A stretch of DNA of 64,000 bases, from NCBI RefSeq assembly GCF_029168945.1, contig NC_083601.1, forward strand, positions 19,558,160 through 19,622,159. The letters are read 5' to 3'. Made by a program: the position numbers and the translations under genes. The notes beneath the pieces were generated by a model that was not told the origin of the DNA, did not search any database, and was given only the letters and a program-made list of their open reading frames with translations. Of this stretch, positions 1 to 12,224 are shown piece after piece (the first letter of the stretch is position 1; each line of letters begins with the position of its first letter). This DNA is from Cannabis sativa. Its lineage: Eukaryota; Streptophyta; Magnoliopsida; Rosales; Cannabaceae.

Positions 1-257
1 AACACCAAAGTAACATAAATAATAATATATAGATGTATTAACATTAAACAGTAAGCTCTTCAACCCTCTCTCAAATTTTTGCTCCACCAGCGGGTGGAGA
101 TCTAGAAATTCTATTAACTTCTTAAGGATGTCACAAGAAAAAATGCTCTCTAGGGGCTGACTTCATGGAAGTATAATAGAGTATTGCTCTTCTTTTTCGA
201 TTCTAATCCAGTTTCATCTACAATATCAACACTTTCTTATCCTAGTCTTAGTGCTAC

Positions 258-2393
258 ATGGATCCCACCGGAGTATGTAACCTCTTTGAGGACTCCGTGC
301 AAATCTCACATGACGACATTACTTTTGCTCTCAACCCGGGAGAGGTTGATGAACCCCAGGAGGCTAACCAAGTGCTACTTGGTAAGATTATTAGCCGCCA
401 CCGATTCGGAAAAGCAGCAATCCAAGGTTCCTTAAAACTGTCTTGGAATGCTATCAAGGCCTGGAAGTGGAAGGAACTTGAGGATGGAATCATCCAGTTC
501 ACGTTTGCCCGCAGAGAGGACGCACTGAATGTACTGGCACGAAGGCCATGGTTTGTATGTGGGGCGTTGATAGTTATCATGCCATGGCCTGCCTGGCTAT
601 CCCCCATGGAAGTTAGGTTTGACAAAACCCCCATCTGGGTACACATTGATCGGATCCCCCCCTTCTACTGGAACTTATCTAACTTAAAAGAGTTAGCTTC
701 AAAAGCCTCACCAGTTTATGAACTCCCAACTGGTATAGAGGACGCCGTGGGCATGAGTTCCCTACGCTTCAGGGCCACTATAGACCTTAACAAACCCATA
801 TTTTCAGGCTTCTATCTACGAAGACAAAGACTTGATGATCTATGGATACAGTATAAATATGAGAAGCTTCCAAAGTTGTGTTTCAAATGCGGTCTACTTA
901 CTCATGAGCAGAGTACGTGCTTCAAGTCACCCACTGTCATCAAAGACGCCAAAGGGAATTTCTTCCCAATGTATGGTGTTTGGTTGAAGAATGAAGCACC
1001 TGAAAAATCAACATTCTCCTCGCCACTGGCAAAGTGGTTCCACGATTGGGTACTGCAGAAAAAACTTTGTACTGATCCCAATACTCGAAACCTCCTGAAG
1101 GTGCATAGAGCTATTGCTAATGGAGATGCTGCAGAACTCAGAGAGTGCCGTCGACAATTCCCAGGGAAGAAACGCATCATCACGGAGGAGGAAACAACCA
1201 ACGGCGACACACAACAGGGATTGGTTATTACCCAATTACCTATGGTTTATCTGCCAGGCATAGGAGAAATTGCTCCTTTTGGAAACAATTCAAAAGTTGT
1301 GTCCATCCAGGACCTGCAAGAGGCGGCTGCAACATATGCTGCCCAAAAAGCTGTTCTCCACGCCTCTACCCAACAATTTGAAGCTGCCATCGACGAAGTA
1401 GAGACAGCAGATGGGATGGGGACTGGTGAAATCTTTTCCACTACTGGGGAGACACAAGTAATTGTGGAAGAAAGTCTCCAAACTCCTAACCTGAAGGAGA
1501 AGTCGAATGGGACCACTAATGCAGGACAAAGGAATATTGTAAGTGAACAAGACCATACAGGGGAAGGCAGCTCTAAATGCAACAATTCCATTCTAGGGTC
1601 CCAAGCCCAATACCTCAAATGGCCATCTAATGAGTGTTGGGCCCAACCAAAGGCCCGTGAACTAATAATGGGGTCATTAACCATTGATAAATACTTTAGA
1701 GAGCCCAGTCTCATTAACCCAATTCTTGATATTGAGGATTTTAGGGTACATGAACATCTCACTGGGCCAAGAAAAAGAAAAGCCTCAGATGGATTTATTG
1801 TTGGTCCTAACTCTCGGCCCAATCCTCCAGAATTAAACCAGGAAAACTCTATTAATCCTCCTGATGTAGCCCACCTGATTAAAGTCCCTACCGTAGAAGA
1901 TAACAGCAACAAGGAAAAGTCTCTAACAGGTGAATTAACAACCGAAAAGCCTGATCATACAACCCAGGAGACTCTCAACTTTTCACCAGGATCAATTTCA
2001 ACCAAGGCATCTTCGAGCAAGCGAGGAAAAGGGAGAAGGAGTACAAGCAGTTGTAATGGCGAATTCAGCACTCCGAAAAGAAGAGGAAGACCTCCTAAAA
2101 ATCAATCCTCAATACTGGCGGCTACTCCTAAGTCATTTAAGGGTTCAAAATCTAAGAAATCTCGTCAGGGTGTGCACTGCTCGACTAGCACTCAGTGGGA
2201 AGGAAGAGATTTTGATCTAAAAGTCAATCTAGACAACCATTTTGTTATAATTGAAAAACATCACAAACCAAGTAATCGATGCACCATCACAGAGATCAAT
2301 GAATGTATACCAGATGTTAAAGGCAAGAAGTGTGTGGATTTTCGGTTTGGGGCTTCGGAGACTGGCCCGGAAAAGTCTCCACAGTCGCCATGA
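258..2393 (+). CDS. LINE ORF1: DUF4283/zinc-knuckle RNA-binding protein
   Basis: A 711-residue protein starting at the ATG at 258, expected to coat LINE RNA in the ribonucleoprotein particle. Residues about 25-170 look like the plant LINE DUF4283 domain (a degenerate RRM-like fold). A CCHC zinc knuckle follows: C208, C211, H216, C221. The rest is low-complexity and polar. Near the C terminus a basic stretch is followed by RRGRPPK (residues 608-614), a good match to an AT-hook, which binds the minor groove of AT-rich DNA. The stop codon TGA (2391-2393) overlaps the likely ORF2 start in the string ATGA. The frame has no break. Family assignment is strong; the AT-hook role is inference. Confidence 0.92.
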   Translation: MDPTGVCNLFEDSVQISHDDITFALNPGEVDEPQEANQVLLGKIISRHRFGKAAIQGSLKLSWNAIKAWKWKELEDGIIQFTFARREDALNVLARRPWFVCGALIVIMPWPAWLSPMEVRFDKTPIWVHIDRIPPFYWNLSNLKELASKASPVYELPTGIEDAVGMSSLRFRATIDLNKPIFSGFYLRRQRLDDLWIQYKYEKLPKLCFKCGLLTHEQSTCFKSPTVIKDAKGNFFPMYGVWLKNEAPEKSTFSSPLAKWFHDWVLQKKLCTDPNTRNLLKVHRAIANGDAAELRECRRQFPGKKRIITEEETTNGDTQQGLVITQLPMVYLPGIGEIAPFGNNSKVVSIQDLQEAAATYAAQKAVLHASTQQFEAAIDEVETADGMGTGEIFSTTGETQVIVEESLQTPNLKEKSNGTTNAGQRNIVSEQDHTGEGSSKCNNSILGSQAQYLKWPSNECWAQPKARELIMGSLTIDKYFREPSLINPILDIEDFRVHEHLTGPRKRKASDGFIVGPNSRPNPPELNQENSINPPDVAHLIKVPTVEDNSNKEKSLTGELTTEKPDHTTQETLNFSPGSISTKASSSKRGKGRRSTSSCNGEFSTPKRRGRPPKNQSSILAATPKSFKGSKSKKSRQGVHCSTSTQWEGRDFDLKVNLDNHFVIIEKHHKPSNRCTITEINECIPDVKGKKCVDFRFGASETGPEKSPQSP

Positions 2394-5300
2394 GGATTCT
2401 AGCGTGGAACTGTCGTGGGCTCGGGAACACCGCGACGGTTCGTCAATTGGCGCATCTGGTGCGTCATTACAAACCCGAGGTATTGATCCTTTCTGAAATT
2501 CGAATTTCACTTAATAAGTTCACTACTGCTTGTATGAGGCTTCATTTTGAGGGTGTCCATTATGTGCCTCCGGTTGGGCTTTCGGGGGGTTTGGGAATGT
2601 GTTGGATGAAGGGGGTTAAAAGTAACATTCAGCACTCCTCGAAGCACCTGATATCTGCTGAGATATCCTCGGACCCTCCAGGAATTTCTTGGCTGCTCTT
2701 CGGTATTTACGGACCCCTTAACAAGGCGGATAAAGAGAGGTTCTGGATCCATGTCAGTGACTTAGTACTCAATTCATCATCTCCTATCCTGCTTCTAGGT
2801 GATATGAACGGTACGCTCCATGATAGTGAATGTTGCAATTACAATGGAAATGTAGCCCGTTACTCATTTGATTTTAGGCGAATGGTGCATCGAGTGGGTT
2901 TGATAGACCTTGGCTTTCAAGGCCCTATGTTCACTTGGGTAAAGGGTGGCAATAGTTCGAATGGGATACAGAAGATGAAGAGGGCAAGGTTAGACCGAGG
3001 AATGGCTTCCACTGACTGGAGAATTCTTTTTCCCAATGCGGTAGTCAATCACTTGTCGGTCTCCGAATCGGACCATAGACCGTTGCTGCTTGACACTATG
3101 GCTGGAGTTAACTGCAAGAGTCGTCAATTTAAGTACGAAAACATGTGGGCGAGGGATCCGAGATCGTTCTGGGTGGTTAAAGAAGCTTGGAAAGGAAGGC
3201 TACACTCTAATCCTATGATTAATTTCCACCGCAAAGTTAAAGAGACTTGTAAGAAGCTTCAACGATGGAACAAAACCCAGTTCCTTCACCTGTCTCAGCA
3301 AGTCCAGAGAGCAAAAGTTCAAATTCAGGAGGCTGAAATGAAAAATAATGATAACTTTGATGAAGTCGACAGAGCTAAAACTAAGCTTTCCGAAGCTCTT
3401 TTGAGAGAGGAGATTCATTGGAAACAAAAGTCCCGAGTCCAATGGCTACAGGAAGGGGATAGTTGCTCCAAATTCTTTATGGCCTCCACCATCGTTCGCA
3501 GACGAAGGAACTACATCCAATGTATTAAAGATTCCCTGGGTAGTGAATGGATCATGGACCAAACGCTGATTGGCCAATGCTTCATCAGAAAATTCAAAGA
3601 GCTCTTCAAGAAAGATAACTCTAGCCTTACTCCCCTTAAGGCGGGCACAATGGTGAATCTAATTTCCAATCATGATAATGTCATCTTGAATGCTATCCCG
3701 AATGCCGAAGAAGTCAAAGAGGCCGTTTGGAACATGGGAAGGGACAAGGCCCCTGGTCCGGATGGACTCCCACCGAGTTTCTATTTTCACCACTGGGGAA
3801 CGGTTCATGAGGATCTTGTAGACATGGTAATTCATTTCTTCACGCATTTGGAGTTACCAAGCTACATAAACGACACTTCAATTGTATTGATCCCAAAGAA
3901 AGAGTCTCCCTCATTGGTAACCGACTACCGCCCTATTGCGCTGTGTAATGTTGCTTACAAAGTAATCTCCAAGATCATTGCCTCAAGACTCCGGCCATTG
4001 CTTCATAATATCATATCCCCGAATCAGGCAGCGTTCATCAAAGGAAGACACATAGCGGAGAACACTATGATTGCTAGAGAGATCGTACATTCAATGAGCA
4101 AAAGGAGAGGCAAGAGGGGTGTTATGTTGATCAAGCTAGACCTCGAAAAGGCTTACGACAAACTTGATTGGGGTTTTGTGCATTCGGTTTTACTGCAATA
4201 TGGGTTCACCAGCCCATTCACTGAGTGGATTGATGCGTGTATTAAGGTCCAAGAAATCAAGTTACTTCTCAATGGTTCAATTGTGGGGAAGTTCAGGCCG
4301 GAAAGGGGATTGAGGCAAGGTGACCCTTTATCGCCTACCCTCTATATAATGGCAGCCGAAGTCTTATCTCGGATTATTAACGAAAAAGAGCGGCAGGGGT
4401 GCATTAAAGGTTTTAAACTGGTTCGTAATGGGACACCGATAACTCACTTAATGTTCGCCGATGATGTCATCCTGTTTGGTCAAGCCACAATCCGAGAGGC
4501 AAGAGGGTTTATGGAGTGTCTCAACTACTACTGCAATTGTTCGGGACAATCTATTAATCTTCAAAAATCGTCGGTCTTCTTCTCCAAAGGAGTGCCAAGT
4601 CGGAAGGCCCAATTGATTGTAAACATACTCGGTATGCAGAGAATGAATAATAAGGCAACTTACCTGGGTCTCCCGTTGTTTCGATCTATAAAAAGAACGG
4701 AAGATACCAAGTACCTAGTGGAGCGGGTCCTAAAGAGAATACAGGGATGGAAAATGAAGCTTCTTTCTAGCGCGGGGAAGACTTGTTTGATCAAGGCTGT
4801 GGGATCAAGCTTATCCAATTATGTTGCCTCTTCAGATGTTATTCCGATAGCAACAGCCAATAAGATCGACAAACTGCTTCGCAATTTCTGGTGGGGAGAT
4901 ACCGAAGAAAAAAAGAGAATGCATACAATAGCTTGGGAACGACTATGCAGACCTAAAGTGGGGGGAGGTCTTGGATTTAGAGCAACAGAAACCATGAACA
5001 AGGCGTTCCTCATGAAGTGGGCGTGGAAAGTCTTAACGGAGGAGAGGGGTTTATGGTGTCAACTGATGAAGGAAAAATACACTAAACACCAAAACTTTCT
5101 CGACTTGGAGGCCAAACCAACTGATACAATTCTGTGGAAGGCTATTCTCCGAGCCCGCGAGGATCTGACGAAACACCTTTGCCGCAAAATTGGAAATGGC
5201 CAGTCCACATCCATCTGGTTTGATCAATGGGTGCCGGGGGACAACAGACAGCCCATTCCTCGAGCTCTTGCTGCGGACAATGTTAGCTTGGTCAGTACTT

Positions 5301-6493
5301 TCATACAAGATAACCAATGGAATACTGATATGGTTAACAGGTGGTTCCAGCGAGAGGATGCAAGGAGAATCCTCAACATTTCTCTCCCCAACACGCCAAC
5401 AGCTGACTCTTGGCTTTGGCTTCCAGAGGCAAACGGTCAATTCACAGTAAAATCGGCTTATAGGACTCTAAAAAACTATGACTCTAACCCAGAATCCGAG
5501 AAGAAATGGAGAATGATTTGGGGGTCAAACATTCACTCTAGGCTTAAGATGATGTGGTGGAAAGTGCTATCCAATTTCCTTCCAACCAAGGAGAAACTTA
5601 GTTCGTTCATTACATTATCTGATCCTAGCTGCCCTTTATGCGACATTCAATATGAGAACAGCCTCCATTTGTTTTGGAATTGCAACTTTGCAAGAGCTTT
5701 ATGGTTCGGATGCATTTGGGGAGTTAGAGGTAATGCCACCAACCTCCAAAGCTGGGACGAGTGGTTGTTCTGGTTTGCAAACGAGAACAATAGACCACCC
5801 GGAATCAATTCCACGCAATTCTTGGAAGGAGCAGCCACAATTTTTGAATACATATGGAGGGAGAGAAACCGTAAGGTGCATGAGGGGCACTTCACCTCTG
5901 CTGTACATCTGATCAAGCTGATCAACAATAGATTTTCTGAGATGGAGTCCATACGCACTTCAGCTGAAGGAAGGCATTCAGAGTGGAAGCCGCCGCCTCA
6001 GGGTTGGATCTCCTGCACCACGGATGTTGCTATTAGCCGATCACAGTCAGCGGGGGCTGCGATCATCCAAGATCATAACGGAACCATTATTAAAATCCTC
6101 ACATTTCAGACAAATCATTATGAGGCGCTTACTGGGGAGACGTTTGCAGTGTGTAAAGGGGCTGAATTATTGGCCCAATTGGGATACAAAAACGTTGTCT
6201 TCCAGTGCGACTCCTCTAATGCGGTTGCAGCTCTGAAGTCTAAACCAGCAGCTGTCCATAAACTGCATTTCAATATACAGGAGCTGGTTAAATATTTCCT
6301 TGCTTTGACTGATAACCTCAACCTGTGGGAGATACATTGGATTCCTAGAGGGTGTAACGGTGTAGCCCATGCGGTGGCTAGATGGGCAAATCGAAACAGC
6401 AGCTTTGGTCTAATCGATTTGCCCAATTTTGACGATTTCCTGCTACAGGTCGATGCAGATGGTCGTGTGGACTCTTCTATTAACCTCGGATAG
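2390..6493 (+). CDS. LINE ORF2: endonuclease-reverse transcriptase-RNase H
   Basis: A 1367-residue polyprotein if started at the ATG at 2390; the frame is open from 2330, but the endonuclease homology ([13 protein letters not shown]) starts at this Met. Domains in order: APE-type endonuclease, about residues 1-235, with N7, E36, D138/N140 and a terminal SDH triad (227-229); reverse transcriptase, about 450-760, with the first catalytic Asp at D584 and FADD at 689-692; zf-RVT-like Cys/His region about 1010-1090; and an RNase H-like domain about 1210-1340 with Glu and Asp motifs ([21 protein letters not shown]). The protein nicks DNA and copies the RNA at the nick. No stop or frameshift is seen. 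The ATGA overlap with ORF1 suggests reinitiation or coupled translation. Confidence 0.93.
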   Translation: MRILAWNCRGLGNTATVRQLAHLVRHYKPEVLILSEIRISLNKFTTACMRLHFEGVHYVPPVGLSGGLGMCWMKGVKSNIQHSSKHLISAEISSDPPGISWLLFGIYGPLNKADKERFWIHVSDLVLNSSSPILLLGDMNGTLHDSECCNYNGNVARYSFDFRRMVHRVGLIDLGFQGPMFTWVKGGNSSNGIQKMKRARLDRGMASTDWRILFPNAVVNHLSVSESDHRPLLLDTMAGVNCKSRQFKYENMWARDPRSFWVVKEAWKGRLHSNPMINFHRKVKETCKKLQRWNKTQFLHLSQQVQRAKVQIQEAEMKNNDNFDEVDRAKTKLSEALLREEIHWKQKSRVQWLQEGDSCSKFFMASTIVRRRRNYIQCIKDSLGSEWIMDQTLIGQCFIRKFKELFKKDNSSLTPLKAGTMVNLISNHDNVILNAIPNAEEVKEAVWNMGRDKAPGPDGLPPSFYFHHWGTVHEDLVDMVIHFFTHLELPSYINDTSIVLIPKKESPSLVTDYRPIALCNVAYKVISKIIASRLRPLLHNIISPNQAAFIKGRHIAENTMIAREIVHSMSKRRGKRGVMLIKLDLEKAYDKLDWGFVHSVLLQYGFTSPFTEWIDACIKVQEIKLLLNGSIVGKFRPERGLRQGDPLSPTLYIMAAEVLSRIINEKERQGCIKGFKLVRNGTPITHLMFADDVILFGQATIREARGFMECLNYYCNCSGQSINLQKSSVFFSKGVPSRKAQLIVNILGMQRMNNKATYLGLPLFRSIKRTEDTKYLVERVLKRIQGWKMKLLSSAGKTCLIKAVGSSLSNYVASSDVIPIATANKIDKLLRNFWWGDTEEKKRMHTIAWERLCRPKVGGGLGFRATETMNKAFLMKWAWKVLTEERGLWCQLMKEKYTKHQNFLDLEAKPTDTILWKAILRAREDLTKHLCRKIGNGQSTSIWFDQWVPGDNRQPIPRALAADNVSLVSTFIQDNQWNTDMVNRWFQREDARRILNISLPNTPTADSWLWLPEANGQFTVKSAYRTLKNYDSNPESEKKWRMIWGSNIHSRLKMMWWKVLSNFLPTKEKLSSFITLSDPSCPLCDIQYENSLHLFWNCNFARALWFGCIWGVRGNATNLQSWDEWLFWFANENNRPPGINSTQFLEGAATIFEYIWRERNRKVHEGHFTSAVHLIKLINNRFSEMESIRTSAEGRHSEWKPPPQGWISCTTDVAISRSQSAGAAIIQDHNGTIIKILTFQTNHYEALTGETFAVCKGAELLAQLGYKNVVFQCDSSNAVAALKSKPAAVHKLHFNIQELVKYFLALTDNLNLWEIHWIPRGCNGVAHAVARWANRNSSFGLIDLPNFDDFLLQVDADGRVDSSINLG

Positions 6494-6711
6494 TCTTCTT
6501 TTCTCTGTAGTTTTTCTGTTTTCAGGAGGATTAGCCTCTTTCGTTTGTTAGTTTTTGTTCTTTTGTGCTTGCTTTCAGTATTTGTCTGCTTTTTCATTTG
6601 GCTTGTTAGTGCCTGTTCTGTTTTTTACCTGCTTCAGCAGGCTGGTGTTTTGTTGTTTGGTGTTGCGGTTCTTGGAACCATTATCAAAAAAAAAAATAAT
6701 AATATATAGAT

Positions 6712-8984
6712 AATAAGAAATCAACAACAAAATAATAAGAGTACAATATAAAAATACATCAAATGACTGTATTTTATATAAATAAAATTTTAAAAATCAC
6801 AAAAATATTTAAAATTATGTACAACTGTATTTTTGTAATTTTTTTTTTTGTTATTTTTGTAATTTTTGAAATAATCACTAAAAAATACAATTTTTTTGCT
6901 CAAGACTAGCTTAAGATAAGTCAGATTCTTCCACTTAATTACATTACCAAATTCTTAGATGTAAAGCAAAAATTATACTTAATATGAAATTTTAAGAACT
7001 TTTTACTTAAATATGGTAATGTTTTTTATACATTTTTTTTATTTATTTTTAGACTTTTATATGGTATATACTATGCCATATTTATATTTATGTTATTATT
7101 AATTTTAAATATTATATTTTATCTTCTCATGTTATTTCTAAGTCAAACCCTAATTGTTCCAAACATTTTATCTCTGAGTTGTTGACTCTCTTTTTTGTCT
7201 CTCTCTCCTATGACTGATCCTTGCTCTGATCGTTGTTAGCTCTAACAATTAAATTGTTGATAGCTACAGCGAACGATTGAGTTCCTTGCGCGACTGCTCT
7301 GATCGTTAATTGTAGCTCAATTATTATTTGGATTTTTTTTTTTTTGTATTTTGTCTATTTTTTAATTTTGAGTTTGTCTTATTATTTTTTATATGGTTGT
7401 ACTTAGTTTTACAGTTCACAAATTTTGCAATGGTTTCACAAATTTTATTGTGATTTTTTATAAGGTTGAAATTAGTTTCATAGGGTTCAACTGATTTCAC
7501 AGGATTTTAGGGTACTGTAACGGGGTTGCTCCATTATATGATGTTATTGCATATTTTTTATTTTATTTTATTTTTTATTATTTTGTTTTAAGGTTCAAAA
7601 TTAGTTTTCGCACTTATATTTTGTTTGCAGAATATTGTTATGCATTGTGTGTTGTTTTAATTATATTTGTGAGTTTTTTTATTATTATTTATTTTTATGC
7701 GTGTGTGTTTTTTTTCATTAGGTTGACTAATAAAATCAGTTTCATTGTTTATCATTTCTGTTTTATTATGATTTTTTATAAGGTTAAAACTGATTTCACA
7801 AGGTTCATAAGTTCGAAACTAGTTTTGTAAGTTTTGAAGATTCTGTAATGGAGTTGTTTCATTTTATGATATTATTGTATATTTTTTATTTTAAGGTTCT
7901 TTTTATTATTTTATTTACATGTTTGGAATTGGTTTTCCGTGTTAGATTTAATTAGTTGTTTGATATAGTTGGTTTCTATAATTTAATTTTATATACATTT
8001 GTAAAAAAAAAATTATAGTATGTTTTATTATTTTATTATCTTTCATAATTCTTTTTAAGTAACTAGTTTTTATAATTAGTATTTTAATATATATATAATT
8101 GAGTTTTAAGTTTTAATTTTCTTTATTTGGTTATTTCAAGAAATTGATTTTTGCTTTACTAGTTGTTTAGTCTGTTTTTCCTTAGGTAGAATTTTCACTA
8201 GATGATTAATGAAACTGATATCTGTGTGTAAGATTCAGACGTTCAACTCCGATGACGATTCTGACATCTAACTCCAGTGACGACGACAACTCCAACCACT
8301 TTCTGATGACTTTTTCTAGTAATAATTCCAAGTTTAGCAAAATTTTTAGCGACTTTTTTGGTGTCGATGTCAACTACGACAAATTGTCCGACACCGATGC
8401 TAAGTCCAACGACTTTTTCGATGATCATTGTTATTTAAAATCTTATTAAATTTATTTATGATATTTTGTTGAGGTTCTCGTATTTTTATATATTTTTCTC
8501 TAAAATTACCATATTTTGTTCACTAGGTTTTATGACCATAAATATGTAAAATAGCTTTTCTTTTCCCATAAAAATATTCATTATATCAATAAAAAAATAG
8601 ACACTATATAACTGTATTGCACTTTAAAAAAGTGATTATTTCAAAAATACACAAAAACAATAAAAAAAAAATTACAAAAATAGGTATTTTTACAATTTTT
8701 TTTATTTTATTTATAGAAAATACGATATTTTTATACTGTACTCATGTTAATTTGTTGTTGATTTTTTGTTATCTGTATGTTATTTTTTGTTGTTATTTAA
8801 ATGTTATTTTCATGTTACTTTTATGTAGTTTTCTTATTACTTTCATGTTGTTTCTATGGAAAACCGTAAAAATGTAAAAAAAAAAAAAATCTTTAAACAT
8901 AAAAATATAATTTTTTATAAAAAATAGTGTCTTATATAATTATCATTTTTTAAAAAAAAAAAAAACTATATTAGGGACCTTTCT
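6712..8984. other. AT-rich spacer with degenerate repeats, no gene
   Basis: No convincing coding frame. The stretch is strongly A/T biased. A segment around 7460-7590 (aggttgaaattagtttca, then a ctgtaacgg-like motif and gatgttattg) recurs in diverged form at about 7771-7905, roughly 310 bp on, so it is an old direct duplication. 8240-8470 belongs to a repeat seen again near 57.9 kb. Poly-A/T runs around 8640-8960 look like decayed MITE or LINE tails, but I could not define element ends. Confidence 0.6.
8240..8470 (+). repeat. Copy 1 of an unnamed dispersed repeat (GACTTTTT-rich)
   Basis: The segment repeats short blocks such as gatgactttttc, gcgacttttttgg and aacgactttttc. It then runs into aatcttattaaatttattta. 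The reverse complement of 57830-58030 shows the same order: many ggtgacttttt/gcgactttttc blocks, then agttttatcaaatttattta. This supports a shared, diverged repeat family in opposite orientations. A 65-codon open frame here is most likely a by-product of the repeated blocks. Confidence 0.45.
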
Positions 8985-11140
8985 TGTAATGACCGCCCTA
9001 GTAATGTGGATTAGTAAAGGCAATTAGCACTAATTTTTATTATTTTATTATTATTTGTGAATTTATTTAATTCTGGATCCCAATATTTAGAAATAAATAT
9101 TAGAGTTATAATTTCTCAATTCGGGAGATTTTATTAAACTCTAGGGGTATTATTTAGTTTATATGTGTAATATGCTATTTTTGTAATTTTTGCTCGGCGA
9201 CAGCGGAAAATGCGATGGATGGCTAGATTGATCACACGGGTAAGTTTAGAATCTTATTTCATAGTGAGAAATATTTTAGAGAAAATAAATTATCGGGATT
9301 GAGCGGGGTTATGGAATTGACCATTTTACCCCTAATCTTGGAAAATATCTAAGTTTAACCTTAAGGGCATTTAAGTCTTTTTAAGGAATAGTGTAGTGGC
9401 TGCCTAGGGAGGTGACAAGTGGCTTTTAATTTCAGCAAGGATTTAGCTAGAGAAAATCCATTTCTCTTTGGAAGAAAAATAAAAAAAAAATTGGAATTCA
9501 CTCTCTTGAACCCTCTCTCTTTCTCTCTTTCGGCTGGGACCAAAACCAAAGGAGAATCACCTTAATTCAATAGTTTTTTTTTGGGATTTCAGCAAGGAAT
9601 TCAATGAGGTTGATCAAAGGTAACTCTAGTTCTTCTTTATTTGTATTTCTCTAGGTTTTCATTGATTTTAAGTTATGTTTTTCCTAAACAGTGGCTGTTA
9701 GAGTGTGATGTTTGTTTAGTTTGAAAATTAGGGTTCATTTGAGTTAATCTAAGTCCCTAGCAGCTGGTTTTAATGCTTGATGTTAGTTCTAAGCAAGCTT
9801 GAGTTTTGAAACTCAAGCTTTGAGCTTTAATGGCAATTTGAGATTTATTGGTTTGTTCTGTGAATTATTGGTTGGAAATGGTTGTTTATGCATTGTATAG
9901 GTATACTGGAGAGTTTGATAAAGTTTGGTTGAGTTTTGAGGTCATGGGGGAAATTTTTGGGTTCCCAGCACAGAACCAGAATTTCGATTCTGGGGGACCT
10001 GTGGCAACCGGTCGACCGGTTGGTGACGCAAAATCGGATTTCCAGTTGGGAATCGGTCTGCCTGTTGGGGGAATTTTCAAAACCCTAGTTTTGCCCAATT
10101 TTGAGATATTTAGGGTATTGCCATGAGGTTTATCGATAGGGAAACTTTTAGTTTCAAGTTTAAGTCCCGGAAAGTGATTTAGCGAGTCACTCATCTGTGT
10201 TACAATTATTGTGATTAGGGCATCCATCTAGCACAAGATTTCCGTTCAGATCGGCCAACACACTTGAATTCAGAAAACAGGTTAGAACTGTGTATAATGT
10301 ATGATGTGATTATCTGTGTGTATGTATATGTATGATATATATGCATGCTGTTTGTATCATTGTATATGTTCGGGTGATATCATAGCGACACAATCATTGT
10401 GTCGGTTCAGCAGTACAGGCATCGTACTGGTTAAGAGTGATATTCTCCCCTTAAAGTATGAATTGGTACTATCATAGCGACACAACCATCGTGTCGGTTC
10501 AGCAGTACAGGCATCGTACTGGTTAAGAGTGATATCATGGCCAATTATACTTTTAGGTGTTGTTGACGCTATCATAGCGGCCCGAACATAGTGCCGGTCT
10601 TACAGCTCGATTATAAAGCTGGTAAGAGTGATATCATGGTCAATAGCACAAGTAGTTTGAACATTCATACTCATCTGTTAAGCTCTGTAAATAGGTGTAT
10701 GGGCGCCTATTTACAGGTCGGAAATTATATGATATGTTATATGCATTTCTTACTGAGTCTGTCGACTCACAGTTCTACTTTCATGTGTAGGTAAAGGAAA
10801 TGCTACAACTGAACAGGAGTGAACCCGAGCTCAGATGGGATTGTACATGTCAAGCAGCGCGACCTGGAGTGTTCGGTCTCGGGACATTTGGGAGTTGTAT
10901 TTTGAAAGTCGTTGTGCGACCAGTAAACTGTGTATTTTGGAATGTATATTTTAAAAAGTAAATTTTACAAAGTTTGAAAACGGGATCCCGGCACTTGTAA
11001 ATATTTTATTATATTACAAAGTTTAATATTTAATGCAAAAGTTTTAATTTGACACGTTTTTCGAGAAAATTCTTTGATTAGCAAAGATTGCACTTTAATC
11101 GAAAAAGCACTGTAGCGTGCCTTAGCATTAGGGCGTTACA
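8985..11140 (+). repeat. 5' LTR of the Tekay-like element
   Basis: 2156 bp, closely matching 45679-47815 (2137 bp) apart from scattered substitutions, a deletion of about 20 bp near 10290, and a strongly diverged patch at about 9977-10072. It contains three partial sub-repeats (10376-10640) and, near its end, a block (actgagtctgtcgactcaca) shared with the unrelated-looking solo LTR at 19550-21857. Confidence 0.95.
10376..10640 (+). repeat. Three hairpin-forming sub-repeats inside the LTR
   Basis: Each unit (about 10376, 10471 and 10571) begins atcatagcg and holds two inverted repeats. First hairpin: CGACACAA/TTGTGTCG (10386-10404), CGACAC/GTGTCG (10478-10496), CGGC/GCCG (10578-10596). Second hairpin: CAGTAC/GTACTG (10411-10429 and 10503-10521), CAGCT/AGCTG (10603-10621). 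The stems of unit 3 differ in sequence from units 1 and 2 but still pair. The 3' LTR copy (about 47055-47310) keeps most of the pairing. Confidence 0.75.
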
Positions 11141-11144
11141 ATTT

Positions 11145-11156
11145 TGGTATCAGAGC
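11145..11156 (+). other. Primer binding site (initiator tRNA-Met)
   Basis: TGGTATCAGAGC, the standard complement of the plant initiator tRNA-Met 3' end, four bases after the end of the 5' LTR. It primes minus-strand DNA synthesis. Confidence 0.95.
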
Positions 11157-11411
11157 CGCAAGGTTTGTCTACCGAAGCTTGCTAAGACATGTACAATCTT
11201 CATCAGAGAAAGCTTGGTTCACGGTTCAGTAAGCCCGTACTTGTTTAGTATTTTAAATATTGTGAATGTGAAAGCCTATTAGGAAGCATATTAGATTATA
11301 GTTAATTATGTTAAGTGCATTGCTTTAAAATCCGTAAGTGCGGTAGTAAGTATGTAAATAGGTCGTTGCCTGACCAGACTGACTTACTAACTGACAGGTT
11401 AGTCTTATAAA

Positions 11412-12224
11412 ATGGACACCTGGTGCAGTATGGAGAGTCAAAGTAAAGTGGCCAGGGCTAGTAACGGTTGGAGAGAATGGAGTCCAAGTTGTCCCCGTAA
11501 CCAAGGTGAAAGTCCTTGGAGGGCTTCTTACGGGAGTGATGGTTATCCGTCACAGGCTCCGTATGATTTGGAGCAAAGATTTGCAAAAATGGAAGCTGTG
11601 ATTCAACGACATGAAGAAAAGATTCAGAGGTTGAAACAACAAAGGTCTCCTATAGTATCTTTGCCACATATGCCAATCATTTTTGATTCGGTATTACCAG
11701 CAAAGTATGGAATGGCTGGTAATCAAGTGGAACCATTGCATGGAAAGATTTGGATCCAAGAATCTTCAGACTTTCAGGGAGGTTCAAATATGAAGAATGC
11801 TTCTTGGGCTGAAAGCCCTGAGGAAATTATTATGAGACCTCAGGAGATTATGATGGAGGGTCAAAATTTTACCTGCCTGAATCCAGATTATGGTGAAAGT
11901 GGTAGGAGCTCCATGATTGAGCAGAAGAGGAAACCTACGTCATCAGTGGTGGGTTTAAGACAGAACAAGCGGTTCCGAAGGTTTCAAGGCAAGGATGGAC
12001 CCCAGGGTTATTCTTACCCTGAGTGCCCACGTTGCATGAAACATCATCCCGGAGAATGCAACCGAAAGGTATGTTTTCAATGTGGTAAGGTTGGGCATTT
12101 TAAGAAAGATTGCCCACAGGTGGGGAAAGAAGAACAAGAGCAGGAAGTGGTATTTGTTCCTACTCCGGTGTATGCTAATGTTCAAGCTGATGATGCAGCA
12201 AGCCCTTCTGTAGTGGCAGGTTAG
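11412..12224 (+). pseudogene. Tekay-like gag, capsid core missing
   Basis: An open frame of 270 residues from the ATG at 11412. It has a coiled-coil-prone segment (residues about 55-80) and, at the C terminus, a basic stretch, a Cys/His-rich CPRCMKHHPGEC motif and a CCHC zinc knuckle (CFQCGKVGHFKKDC). The conserved retrotrans_gag capsid domain expected between these parts is not recognisable, and the protein is shorter than usual for this lineage, so an internal deletion is likely. The downstream frame enters protease after a TAG stop. Identity as gag is clear from the zinc knuckle and its place after the PBS; function is doubtful. Confidence 0.8.

Larger units (their letters stand above)
35..6696 (+). 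mobile_element. Full-length L1-type LINE retrotransposon
   Basis: A complete non-LTR retrotransposon: 5' UTR (35-257), ORF1, ORF2, a roughly 190-base 3' UTR and a short A tail (about 6686-6696). The sequence aaataataatatatagat occurs at 17-34 and again at 6694-6711. It is a perfect target-site duplication, 15 bp if the A run is credited to the tail and 18 bp otherwise. Length, overlapping ORFs, APE endonuclease, reverse transcriptase and C-terminal RNase H place it in the plant L1 group. Both ORFs are open over more than 6 kb, which with the perfect TSD suggests recent insertion. Such elements copy themselves by target-primed reverse transcription in the nucleus. Confidence 0.95.

Noticed and set aside
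1247..1912. 221-codon minus-strand frame within LINE ORF1
   Set aside because: It mirrors a low-complexity part of ORF1, has no recognisable domain, and the sense frame is clearly the real one.
8587..8960. Possible TIR element around agacactat / atagtgtct
   Set aside because: Only about nine bases match as inverted repeats, embedded in A/T runs, and no TSD is visible.
11145..11156. tRNA-like words at LTR borders (also 14208, 32681, 35100, 60318)
   Set aside because: These are primer binding sites complementary to tRNA 3' ends, not tRNA genes; no cloverleaf follows.
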